Source: Methanobacterium_D oryzae
GTDB taxonomy: Archaea > Methanobacteriota > Methanobacteria > Methanobacteriales > Methanobacteriaceae
Length of the DNA: 16,703 nt
Assembly (NCBI RefSeq): GCF_050433505.1
Contig: NZ_JBNPXC010000004.1
Location: 1 to 16,703, forward strand
Direction: 5' to 3'
This document shows positions 8,494 to 14,967 of the stretch, piece by piece; positions within the stretch are counted from its first letter, which is position 1, and each line of letters opens with the position of its first letter. The notes under the pieces are model-generated. The model did no database searches and had not been told where the DNA came from. It saw nothing but the letters and a program-made list of their open reading frames with translations. The position numbers and the translations under genes were made by a program.

Positions 8494-8506
8494 CTAATTT
8501 ATAATT
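8494..8506 (-). promoter_or_regulatory. Candidate TATA box for the MFS transporter gene
   Basis: Minus strand AATTATAAATTAG; a start about 25 nt downstream falls near 8475 and leaves a short leader containing the AGGTGA site. A second candidate, AATATAAG near 8526-8533, would give a longer leader. I cannot choose between them from sequence alone. Confidence 0.35.
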
Positions 8507-8592
8507 GTGATATTAAATAATTTCTTATATTCTGGAAAATATTATTGGCTACTAACAGGTTATTTTAGGAAAAATAAGAAATTTAAATGAAT

Positions 8593-10122
8593 TTATTTTT
8601 CTAAGTCATTATACTCTTTGAGATTTCTAAGTGCTGGAGGATGAATAACTTTTCCGTCATGTCTGTAACGTGAACCGTGACATGGACAATCCCATGTTTT
8701 TTCAGCGTTATTCCAGTTTACTTGACATCCTAAATGAACACAAACTGAAGACACTGCATATACTTTACCATCTTTGTCTTTATATGCTGCTACTTTTTTA
8801 CCATCTACATTTAATATTTTTCCTTCTCCATTTTGAAGTTCGGATGGTTTCATTGATTTTGGACGTGAAATACGACCTGATAAAAGTTCTTTAGCAACAC
8901 TTACATTAGTTCCAATAAATTCTTTGGTTGATTCTAACACGGGTTTACTTCTTGAAGGATCAAAAAAGGAACTCCAAGGGTTATTTTTTCCCAAAATTAA
9001 ATCAGAAAGAATCATTGCTGCCACTGTTCCATTTGTCATTCCCCATTTCATAAATCCTGTTGCTACATATACTCCTTTAGATTTAGACTCCGCTTTGCCG
9101 ATATATGGCACTTTATCCATTGTTATATTATCTTGTGTTGACCAGTGGTAATCAATGGATTTAACATTGAAATGATCACGGGCATGGTTTTCTAATTTTT
9201 TGTAAAACGCTATTGTATCAGGTTCATGACCTACTTTATGGTTTGCTCCACTTGCAATTATTAATTCACCTTTATCAGAAGGTGTAGAACGATATGTAAA
9301 AGTTGGTTCTGTGCTTATATACATACCTTCAGGAAAAGGCTCATTTATGTATAATCCCAGTGCATATGACATGCTTGGATACATTTTTGCAAATAGGTGA
9401 CTTGGATCATAAATTGGAAAATGAGTTGCAATAATTACATTTTTTGCTTTAATTGGCCCTTTATCTGTACTGATCTCATTTATATCTCCTTCTTTTACTT
9501 CATGTGCTCTTGTATTTTCAAATATATAACTGCCTTCTCCAGGAATGCTCTTAATTAAGTTTAAGAGATATTTTCGGGGGTGAAATTCAGCTTGATTTTC
9601 ATATCGAACTGCTCCTGCAATATCGAAAGGTAAAGGTGAAGATTCAGTGTATGAAGCTTCAAGTCCTGCATCGGCTGCTGATTTGGCTTCTTTTTTAAGC
9701 TTATCTATATCATTTGCGTTTTCACTATAGACATAGCATTGTAGGCGCTTAAAATCACAATCTATATTTCTTTCTTTAATTAAGGATTCAATTTTATCAA
9801 TTGCGGCTTGGTTAGCTTCTGCATAAATACGTGATCCATCTTTTCCAAAATGTGATTCAAGATTAGAATATATAACATTATGTGCAGCAGTTACTTTGGC
9901 TGTTGTATTAGCAGTTACATCTTTAATTACTTTTCCAGCTTCAATTAATGCTACAGATAATCCTGCTTCTTTTAAAAATAAAGCAGAAGTAATTCCGGCA
10001 ATACCTGCACCTAATATTGCTACATCAACTGATAGTCCTTCTTCTAAAACAGGATAATTAGTTTTTTCTGTGTTTTCAATCCAGAAGGATTCTAATTTTC
10101 CCATATTTTTGATTTCTTTCAT
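8593..10122 (-). CDS. FAD-dependent oxidoreductase fused to a Rieske [2Fe-2S] domain
   Basis: A DAO-type flavoprotein with a C-terminal Rieske iron-sulfur domain, 509 aa, the layout of Bacillus YhfW-like proteins. The FAD-binding Rossmann motif VAILGAGIAG has Gly38, Gly40 and Gly43. A second conserved flavoprotein segment VYVATGFMKWGMTNGT lies at about 355-375. The Rieske cluster has ligands Cys461-x-His463 and Cys479-x2-His482, plus the extra cysteines 466 and 481 that form a disulfide in bc1-type Rieske proteins. There is no signal peptide, so it is probably cytoplasmic. The amine or amino acid substrate is unknown; internal electron flow from FAD to the cluster is inferred. The open frame begins at a TTG (10134), but the GGTGA site 5 nt before the ATG at 10122 marks that ATG as the start. 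Confidence 0.88.
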   Translation of the reverse strand: MKEIKNMGKLESFWIENTEKTNYPVLEEGLSVDVAILGAGIAGITSALFLKEAGLSVALIEAGKVIKDVTANTTAKVTAAHNVIYSNLESHFGKDGSRIYAEANQAAIDKIESLIKERNIDCDFKRLQCYVYSENANDIDKLKKEAKSAADAGLEASYTESSPLPFDIAGAVRYENQAEFHPRKYLLNLIKSIPGEGSYIFENTRAHEVKEGDINEISTDKGPIKAKNVIIATHFPIYDPSHLFAKMYPSMSYALGLYINEPFPEGMYISTEPTFTYRSTPSDKGELIIASGANHKVGHEPDTIAFYKKLENHARDHFNVKSIDYHWSTQDNITMDKVPYIGKAESKSKGVYVATGFMKWGMTNGTVAAMILSDLILGKNNPWSSFFDPSRSKPVLESTKEFIGTNVSVAKELLSGRISRPKSMKPSELQNGEGKILNVDGKKVAAYKDKDGKVYAVSSVCVHLGCQVNWNNAEKTWDCPCHGSRYRHDGKVIHPPALRNLKEYNDLEK

Positions 10123-10127
10123 AATTT

Positions 10128-10132
10128 TCACC
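10128..10132 (-). promoter_or_regulatory. Ribosome binding site that sets the Rieske oxidoreductase start
   Basis: GGTGA on the minus strand, 5 nt before the ATG at 10120-10122. It overlaps the in-frame TTG and GTG codons that extend the open frame upstream, which argues against their use. Confidence 0.65.
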
Positions 10133-10172
10133 AATGATACTTATAAATTAATATTAAGTTTTGATTTTTTAT

Positions 10173-10182
10173 TAATATAAAA
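10173..10182 (-). promoter_or_regulatory. Candidate TATA box for the Rieske oxidoreductase gene
   Basis: Minus strand TTTTATATTA, with the expected start about 25 nt downstream near 10152 and a leader of about 30 nt to the ATG at 10122. Because the motif is nearly symmetric it could also serve plus-strand transcription toward the small ORF at 10245. Confidence 0.45.
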
Positions 10183-10244
10183 TTTAGTACACATTAATAA
10201 CAAATAATTAAAATGTAATAAAAATTAAATATAAAATAAGAAAT

Positions 10245-10379
10245 ATGATTTTTACAGAATTTTTAACGAACTGGGTTTTGAATATATTTTATATTATAAT
10301 AGTATCTGCTCCTTTAATTCTAACGATAAGGGCATTAATAATTTCTGTAAAATCAATTAAAGTAAGAATTGGTGCTTAA
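10245..10379 (+). CDS. Possible 44-aa single-span membrane peptide
   Basis: An ATG-started frame of 44 codons ending in TAA, lying in the divergent gap between the Rieske gene and the 96-aa orphan gene. The peptide has one strongly hydrophobic segment (about residues 11-33) with Pro23, followed by a basic C-terminal tail with three Lys and one Arg. That asymmetry suggests a single membrane span with the tail in the cytoplasm. The weak points are the ribosome site, only an AAG-rich stretch upstream, and the lack of a clear TATA box at the right distance. I do not recognise it and claim no function. The alternative is a chance open frame in AT-rich spacer. Confidence 0.35.
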   Translation: MIFTEFLTNWVLNIFYIIIVSAPLILTIRALIISVKSIKVRIGA

Positions 10380-10402
10380 TTCTTCCTAATTAAGTAATTA
10401 AA

Positions 10403-10416
10403 CATATTTAAATACC
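10403..10416 (+). promoter_or_regulatory. Candidate TATA box for the 96-aa orphan gene
   Basis: CATATTTAAATACC, with its TTTAAATA core centred about 26 nt before the ATG at 10435. If used, the transcript would start at or just before the ATG and be nearly leaderless, although a GTGAT ribosome-site core (10427-10431) is also present. Confidence 0.4.
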
Positions 10417-10434
10417 TTAATTGAATGTGATAAA

Positions 10435-10725
10435 ATGGATCAAACATTTAAAGAGATAAAAGATGCACTTTCCGAAAATTGCAATGAATGTAAATTAATA
10501 GATCAAAAAATAGCATACATTGTTGAATTTAAAAATAAAGAAGATGCAGAATGGTTTGAAAATGAAATAATTTATCCTGAAGGAAAAATGGAAAATTCTC
10601 CAATAAAAAATGTAATGACTTTTTCAAAGGAAGCTGATGAATTTGCTAAAGTCATGTATGGTCATGCTTATACATTTGAAATTAAAGATAAGAATAAATT
10701 AATTGATAAAATCAAAGAAAGATAA
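10435..10725 (+). CDS. Hypothetical protein, 96 aa
   Basis: I do not recognise the family. The product is soluble, rich in Lys and Glu, with no membrane segment or signal peptide. Near the N-terminus is a Cys-x2-Cys pair (NCNECK, Cys16 and Cys19) that could bind metal or be redox-active, but there is no second pair. The rest looks like a small alpha/beta fold with alternating charged and hydrophobic residues and an aromatic-rich middle (DAEWFENEI, about 37-45). The start is supported by GTGAT 3 nt before the ATG and by a TATA-like element. It is flanked by the Rieske oxidoreductase (divergent) and the rubrerythrin operon (same strand, 145 nt downstream with its own promoter), so a redox link is possible by location only. 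Confidence 0.75.
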   Translation: MDQTFKEIKDALSENCNECKLIDQKIAYIVEFKNKEDAEWFENEIIYPEGKMENSPIKNVMTFSKEADEFAKVMYGHAYTFEIKDKNKLIDKIKER

Positions 10726-10810
10726 TAAATATAACATCTTTGAGCCATTTTAGCCTTCTTTAATGTTGTATTTTAATTTCATTGTTAAATTATCTTGTTT
10801 TGTGGCTATT

Positions 10811-10818
10811 GTTTTTTC
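10811..10818 (+). terminator. Possible oligo-T terminator after the 96-aa gene
   Basis: A run of six T, about 85 nt after the stop and just upstream of the rubrerythrin promoter. Several shorter T-rich stretches precede it. Weak evidence. Confidence 0.3.
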
Positions 10819-10822
10819 TACC

Positions 10823-10839
10823 GATAAAAATTTATAAAA
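10823..10839 (+). promoter_or_regulatory. TATA box and BRE-like element of the rubrerythrin operon
   Basis: An A-rich BRE-like stretch (GATAAAAA) runs into TTTATAAAA at 10831-10839. The expected transcription start is about 10857-10862, leaving a leader of roughly 10-14 nt with the AAGGTGAT ribosome site at 10858-10865 at its very beginning. This is the best promoter match in the window. Confidence 0.6.
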
Positions 10840-10870
10840 GCGAATTATAAATAAAATAAGGTGATATCTT

Positions 10871-11458
10871 ATGCAAAAAACAATGGAAAATTTAGCAAAG
10901 GCTTTTATTGGTGAAAGTCAGGCAAGAAATAGATATACATTGTATTCAAAAGTTGCAAAGAAAGAGGGATATAATCAGCTATCAGAAATTTTCTTAGTTA
11001 CAGCTGAAAACGAAAGGGAACATGCTAAATGGTTAATGAAAATGATTCAGGGATTAAAAGAAGAGACTGGAAAGGTACCTGATGAAATTGTAGTTGGAGA
11101 AGCAGCAGCACCAGTGATTTATGGAACCACAGTTGAAAACCTTAAATCTGCAATTGCTGGCGAACATTACGAAAACAGTGAAATGTACCCTGAATTTGCG
11201 AATGTAGCTCAAGATGAGGAATTATATGATATTTCTGAAAGATTAAGAGCTATTGCTCATGCAGAAGAACACCATGAAGAGAGATACAGGAAAATATTAG
11301 CTCAAATTGAAGCAGGAACCTTATTTAAGAAAGAAAAAGAAGTCGAATGGACATGCAGAAAATGTGGATATACGCTTCGTGGAATGCAGCCCCCAATAGA
11401 ATGTCCATCATGTGATCATCCAAGAGAATACTTTGAAATTAAATGTGAAGAGTACTAA
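10871..11458 (+). CDS. rbr: Rubrerythrin
   Basis: Cytoplasmic non-haem iron peroxidase that reduces hydrogen peroxide to water in anaerobes. The 195-aa protein has the standard two domains. The four-helix ferritin-like part carries the diiron ligands Glu15, Glu48 with His51 (EREH), Glu98 and Glu101 (GEHYE), and Glu132 with His135 (AEEHHEERY). The C-terminal rubredoxin-like domain has Cys162-x2-Cys165 and Cys178-x2-Cys181. Length and ligand set match classical rubrerythrins and nothing is missing. The start is fixed by AAGGTGAT 5 nt before the ATG. The superoxide reductase gene follows 17 nt later, so the two proteins handle superoxide and then the peroxide it yields. Electrons probably come from rubredoxin, which is not encoded here. 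Confidence 0.95.
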   Translation: MQKTMENLAKAFIGESQARNRYTLYSKVAKKEGYNQLSEIFLVTAENEREHAKWLMKMIQGLKEETGKVPDEIVVGEAAAPVIYGTTVENLKSAIAGEHYENSEMYPEFANVAQDEELYDISERLRAIAHAEEHHEERYRKILAQIEAGTLFKKEKEVEWTCRKCGYTLRGMQPPIECPSCDHPREYFEIKCEEY

Positions 11459-11475
11459 AAAAAGAGATGTAGTAA

Positions 11476-11862
11476 ATGACAGAAGAAAAACAAGTTTACA
11501 GGTGTAATATCTGCGGAAACATGGTTGAAGTTTTACATTTAGGAACAGGTAAAATCGTATGTTGCGATCAACCAATGCAATTGCTTGAGGAAAAAATTGG
11601 GGATTTAGGGCCAGAAAAACACATTCCAATAATTGAAGAGACAGAAAATGGAGTTAAAGTTAAAGTAGGTTCTATACCTCATCCTATGGAAGAAAATCAC
11701 TGCATTGAATGGATAGAATTAGTAACAGATAATGAAGTCTATAGAAAAGTTTTAAACCCTGGAGAAAAACCCGAAGTAGAATTCAACATTAACATTGAAG
11801 ATATAGATAGTATTCAGGCTAGAGAATACTGCAGTGTCCATAGTCTCTGGAAATCCAAATAA
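11476..11862 (+). CDS. dfx: Desulfoferrodoxin (two-iron superoxide reductase)
   Basis: Reduces superoxide to hydrogen peroxide without releasing oxygen. The 128-aa protein has both iron sites of class I superoxide reductases. The N-terminal FeCys4 centre uses Cys10, Cys13, Cys29 and Cys30. The catalytic FeHis4Cys centre uses His49, His69, His75, Cys119 and His122. The catalytic Glu47-Lys48 pair is present (PEKH), and length and spacing match the family closely. An AGAGATG-type ribosome site precedes the ATG, weaker than that of rubrerythrin. It lies 17 nt after rubrerythrin, almost certainly on the same transcript, and is followed by an oligo-T terminator. Confidence 0.95.
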   Translation: MTEEKQVYRCNICGNMVEVLHLGTGKIVCCDQPMQLLEEKIGDLGPEKHIPIIEETENGVKVKVGSIPHPMEENHCIEWIELVTDNEVYRKVLNPGEKPEVEFNINIEDIDSIQAREYCSVHSLWKSK

Positions 11863-11866
11863 TTCA

Positions 11867-11879
11867 TTTTTATTTTTTT
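11867..11879 (+). terminator. Oligo-T terminator of the rubrerythrin-desulfoferrodoxin operon
   Basis: Four or five T, one A, then seven T, beginning 5 nt after the desulfoferrodoxin stop: a typical archaeal intrinsic terminator. Confidence 0.6.
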
Positions 11880-12022
11880 ACTTCTCTGATTTTCCCGGAT
11901 TTTAGCAAATGGAAAGGATAGGGACTAATATAATTTGGATTAAATAAATTAAGTATTGTAGTTTTTATTTTAATGATAACAATTTTAAGTGTGAAAAATA
12001 TATGTCTAATTAATTAAAAATC

Positions 12023-12028
12023 AAGTGA
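12023..12028 (+). promoter_or_regulatory. Ribosome binding site that sets the lipoprotein start
   Basis: AAGTGA, 5 nt before the ATG at 12034. It contains the in-frame GTG at 12025 that would otherwise extend the gene by three codons. A TATATA stretch near 11997-12003 is the only promoter candidate just upstream, and it lies very close. Confidence 0.5.
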
Positions 12029-12033
12029 AGAAA

Positions 12034-12525
12034 ATGAAAAATAAAATTCTCCCATTAATCTTAATAATTTTTATTGTAGCATTATCTGGCTGTATTCAAT
12101 CAGATGTAGGAAAAATCAATGGACTTTCTTCTACAATAAATGAACATCTTAAAAATGGAGATAATTATTATAATACTGCAGCAGAAGACATCAATAGTTT
12201 TTCTCTTGAAAGAGCACTTACAAATTGCAATAGTGCTGCATCAGAATTTAAATTAGCAAAAAGTTCTGCAGAAGAAGGATTAAAATATGCTCAGAATTCT
12301 AAAAATACGGTTTTTATAGAATATATGGGATATGCTGTAACTGAAATTGAAGCTAGGCTTAATGCAACACTACAACTTCAACAGGCAATTCCATATCTCC
12401 AGCAAAAAAATAACACTACAGCTAATAATCATATAACATTAGCAAATTCATATATGGATAGATCTATGGAATATAAGGCAAAGAAGGATAATTTAGTTAG
12501 CCAAAATCCTTCCAAATTTAAATAA
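12034..12525 (+). CDS. Predicted lipoprotein, 163 aa
   Basis: An exported protein of unknown role. The N-terminus has a Lys-rich start, a hydrophobic stretch (residues 5-16) and a lipobox ALSGC with the lipidation cysteine at residue 20, so it should be anchored on the outer face of the cytoplasmic membrane. The mature part is predicted to be all helical, rich in Asn, Ala, Ser and Glu. Segments such as ALTNCNSAASEFKLAKSSA and NHITLANSYMDRSMEYKAK resemble helical hairpins of four-helix or TPR-like proteins, but I see no repeat motif I can name. ATG was chosen over the in-frame GTG at 12025 because that GTG lies inside the ribosome site. It stands alone between the oxidative-defence operon and the RecJ-like gene. 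Confidence 0.8.
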   Translation: MKNKILPLILIIFIVALSGCIQSDVGKINGLSSTINEHLKNGDNYYNTAAEDINSFSLERALTNCNSAASEFKLAKSSAEEGLKYAQNSKNTVFIEYMGYAVTEIEARLNATLQLQQAIPYLQQKNNTTANNHITLANSYMDRSMEYKAKKDNLVSQNPSKFK

Positions 12526-12587
12526 AAAATTAATTCTTATTTTAGAGCTGAAGACATTAGCATTTCTAAATTACAATAATAGAATTA

Positions 12588-12697
12588 TTGAGGTTGAGAA
12601 AACCTGAAAGGTTTTCGAACCCAAATCCTCAAAAATCATAGATTTTTGGGAGTTAGAAAAATGCTTGCATTTTTCTAAAATTCAAAGAATTTGAGGT
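12588..12697 (+). repeat. Array of four hairpins with flanking TTGAGGT repeats
   Basis: Four consecutive inverted repeats fill the spacer before the RecJ-like gene. Hairpin 1 (12598-12616) is a perfect 8-bp stem with loop GAA. Hairpin 2 (12630-12648) is a perfect 8-bp stem with loop ATA, extended by a G-T and a C-G pair. Hairpin 3 (12653-12678) is a 12-bp perfect arm pair around TT, or an 11-bp stem with the stable CUUG tetraloop in RNA. Hairpin 4 (12682-12694) is a 5-bp stem with loop GAA. The block is bounded by direct repeats TTGAGGT at 12588-12594 and 12691-12697; the second includes the GAGGT ribosome site of the next gene. It looks like a palindromic intergenic element or a structured leader. 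Confidence 0.75.
12693..12697 (+). promoter_or_regulatory. Ribosome binding site of the RecJ-like gene, partly inside hairpin 4
   Basis: GAGGT, 6 nt before the ATG at 12704. Its first two bases belong to the 3' arm of hairpin 4. TTTGAGG (12690-12696) could also pair over 7 bp with CCTCAAA at 12627-12633, which would bury the site. Confidence 0.6.
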
Positions 12698-12703
12698 ATA
12701 CTT

Positions 12704-14881
12704 ATGATTAAAACATGTTTAGAGTGTAAAGGAAAAGGATATAAAGTTATTAGTTATAAAATCTGTGAGGCATGTCATGGAAGCGGGTTTAAAGATCAGG
12801 TAGATGTAAAAAAACATGTCAAAGGAATTTCAAAAGGGGCAATGGAACGATTTGATTTAGATGAAGAACATGAAGTCCCATGCGGAGTATGTAAAGGTAA
12901 AGGAGAAATAGAAGTCACTGAAAAATGCGAATCATGCAATGGAAAAGGAGAAATTAACCAGTGTAAAAAATGCGGTAAAGAAATAGAATCAGGAGATTAC
13001 TGTAAAGACTGTGAAGTTAAAACTAAAGTCTATGTTCTACATCCTGCATGTGACAATAGTGACCTTGAAATTGGAGCAGATTATAAAGGAAAAGTCACAA
13101 GAGTTGAAGACTGGGGAATTTTTGTAAGCCTTTCTAAAAAAGCTTTTGGGCTACTTAGAGGACGAATGCTTGGCTATAATGTTGGTGAAGAACTTATAGT
13201 AAAAGTAATAGATATTAAGAAGGGTAGAGGTGGAAAAGAAGAAGTAGACCTTGCTAAATCAAATATAAAAGGAAAATATGAAACAGTTAAACTTAGAAAA
13301 AACATTGCAAGGACTTCTATAGGAGATATAACCACTAATCACGTTAAAAAAAGTGTTAGAATTGTAGGAGAAGTAATCCAAATTCAGCAGACCTCTGGAC
13401 CAACCATATTTACAATTTCAGATGAAACATCTACAACATGGGCAGCAGCCTTTGATGAACCTGGAATCAGAGTATATCCGCACATTAACATTGGAAACAT
13501 AGTTGAAGTATTAGGTGAAGTAAACCTCCATAGTGGAAAAATACAGATTGAATCAGAATCCATTGAAAAACTCCATGGAAAAGAAGCAATCGAAGCAAGA
13601 AGACTAATTGATGAAGCAATTGATAAAAAAGCCGAACCAGAAACCACAGAATTAATGATAGAAAGTGAAGTTCTAGATAAATTACAGGATAAAATGCGTC
13701 TTGCAGCAAAAGCCATAAGAAGAGCCATATTTGACGGAAGATCAATTCTTGTAAGGCACCATGCAGATGCAGATGGAATATGTGCAGGAGTAGCAATGGA
13801 AAAGGCTGTTATTCCACTTATAAGAGATATTAATCCCGGGTCTGATGCAGAATGGCATTTCTTTAAAAGAGCTCCAAGTAAAGCACCATTCTATGAAATA
13901 GAAGATGTTGTTAAGGATCTCTCATATGCGTTGGAGGACATGGAAAGACATGGACAAAAACTTCCATTAATAGTTTTACTTGATAACGGATCAACTGAAG
14001 AAGACATTGTAGCGCTTATAAAGGCTAAAATTTATGATATAGAAATTGTAGTTATTGACCACCACTATCCCGGAGAAGTAAAAGATGGAAGAGTTGTCGT
14101 GGACGATTATGTTGATGTGCATGTAAATCCTTACCTTGTTGGCGGAAATTCTGAGATAACAGCTGGAGCGCTTGCATTTGAAGTTGCTAAAATGATAAAT
14201 CCTGAAATTAAAGATAAATTAGCGCATTTGCCGGGTATTGCTGCTGTAGGAGATCATGCAAGCTCTAAAGAAGCTCAAACATACATAGAAATTGCTGATT
14301 CAAAAGGTTATGATAGGGATGCTCTTGAAAAAATAGCCACATGCATAGATTTTGAAGCATTCTATCTAAGATTTATGAATGGTAGAGGGATCATAGATAC
14401 AATTCTTGGTATTGGAAATAGAGATAAACATGCAAAGCTCGTTGAAGCTCTTTACAAGGAATCTGAAAAGAGAGTTAAAAATCAGCTTAGAGCAGCACTT
14501 CCAAACCTGAAAACTCAAAAACTGCCAAACGGCGTAATATTCAATGTATTAGATGTTGAAAAATTCGCCTTTAAATTCACATACCCAGCACCAGGTAAAA
14601 CCACAGGGTATGTACATGATACAATGGTTAAGAAGTATGGTGAAGAAAATCCAATAATAACTCTTTCTTATGGCCCTGATTTTGGAGTTATAAGGGCCAC
14701 AGATGCAGTAAATGAAATGTTCGGATTTAATTTAAACACTATCATTGTAAAGCTTGAAGGAGAAATTCCTGAAGCTGGAATAGATGGTGGAGGACATGAA
14801 TGTGCCGGATCCCTTAAGTTTGTTGAGGGTTTATCTAAAGAAGTTCTTGGGGCTTTCGCTCGAGAAATTGCAGCACTTTGA
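12704..14881 (+). CDS. Archaeal RecJ-like DHH exonuclease with DnaJ-type zinc finger, S1 and OB domains
   Basis: A 725-aa protein of the archaeal RecJ-like group (COG1107 type). N-terminal zinc-finger CxxCxGxG pairs are at Cys5/8, 21/24, 60/63 and 75/78, followed by two further CxxC pairs (87/90, 100/103). An S1 RNA/DNA-binding domain spans about 125-190 (DYKGKVTRVEDWGIFVSL), and an OB-fold about 218-292 (VRIVGEVIQIQQTSGPTIF). The DHH phosphoesterase core has HHADADG (352-358), Asp427, and DHH at 452-454. The DHHA1 domain ends with GGGH (695-698). All metal-binding motifs are intact, so it should be an active single-strand nuclease or phosphodiesterase. DNA versus RNA as substrate is not settled by sequence. 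The start is supported by GAGGT 6 nt upstream, and the hairpin array precedes it. Confidence 0.92.
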   Translation: MIKTCLECKGKGYKVISYKICEACHGSGFKDQVDVKKHVKGISKGAMERFDLDEEHEVPCGVCKGKGEIEVTEKCESCNGKGEINQCKKCGKEIESGDYCKDCEVKTKVYVLHPACDNSDLEIGADYKGKVTRVEDWGIFVSLSKKAFGLLRGRMLGYNVGEELIVKVIDIKKGRGGKEEVDLAKSNIKGKYETVKLRKNIARTSIGDITTNHVKKSVRIVGEVIQIQQTSGPTIFTISDETSTTWAAAFDEPGIRVYPHINIGNIVEVLGEVNLHSGKIQIESESIEKLHGKEAIEARRLIDEAIDKKAEPETTELMIESEVLDKLQDKMRLAAKAIRRAIFDGRSILVRHHADADGICAGVAMEKAVIPLIRDINPGSDAEWHFFKRAPSKAPFYEIEDVVKDLSYALEDMERHGQKLPLIVLLDNGSTEEDIVALIKAKIYDIEIVVIDHHYPGEVKDGRVVVDDYVDVHVNPYLVGGNSEITAGALAFEVAKMINPEIKDKLAHLPGIAAVGDHASSKEAQTYIEIADSKGYDRDALEKIATCIDFEAFYLRFMNGRGIIDTILGIGNRDKHAKLVEALYKESEKRVKNQLRAALPNLKTQKLPNGVIFNVLDVEKFAFKFTYPAPGKTTGYVHDTMVKKYGEENPIITLSYGPDFGVIRATDAVNEMFGFNLNTIIVKLEGEIPEAGIDGGGHECAGSLKFVEGLSKEVLGAFAREIAAL

Positions 14882-14967
14882 AAATAAGTTTATCCAATTT
14901 AAGAAACTTAAATTAAAAATTCCATAAAAATAACTTATTTTTCAATCCTTTCTATTTTTTTATTATT
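14881..14967. terminator. Bidirectional terminator between convergent genes
   Basis: The spacer has T tracts on both strands: plus-strand runs at 14938-14942 and 14953-14961, and minus-strand runs read from 14925-14930 and 14915-14919. A perfect hairpin, AATTTAAG with loop AAA (14896-14914), lies between them. An outer inverted repeat pairs GAAAATAAGTT (14880-14890) with 14932-14943, with one extra T. This would end transcription of both the RecJ-like gene and the converging minus-strand gene. Confidence 0.6.

Noticed and set aside
11408..11629. Minus-strand 73-codon frame over the rubrerythrin/desulfoferrodoxin junction
   Set aside because: It spans two well-defined genes on the other strand and has no family resemblance.
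12630..12678. Terminator for the lipoprotein gene made by hairpins 2 and 3
   Set aside because: Neither is followed by a T-run on the plus strand, and archaeal terminators seen elsewhere in the window are plain T tracts. It remains possible but is not supported.
12588..12697. CRISPR array
   Set aside because: The hairpins have different stems and there are no repeated units with spacers, so it is not a CRISPR.
13384..13796. Two minus-strand frames inside the RecJ-like gene
   Set aside because: They lie antisense to the OB/DHH coding region and their residues mirror its codon use. There is no promoter or ribosome site.
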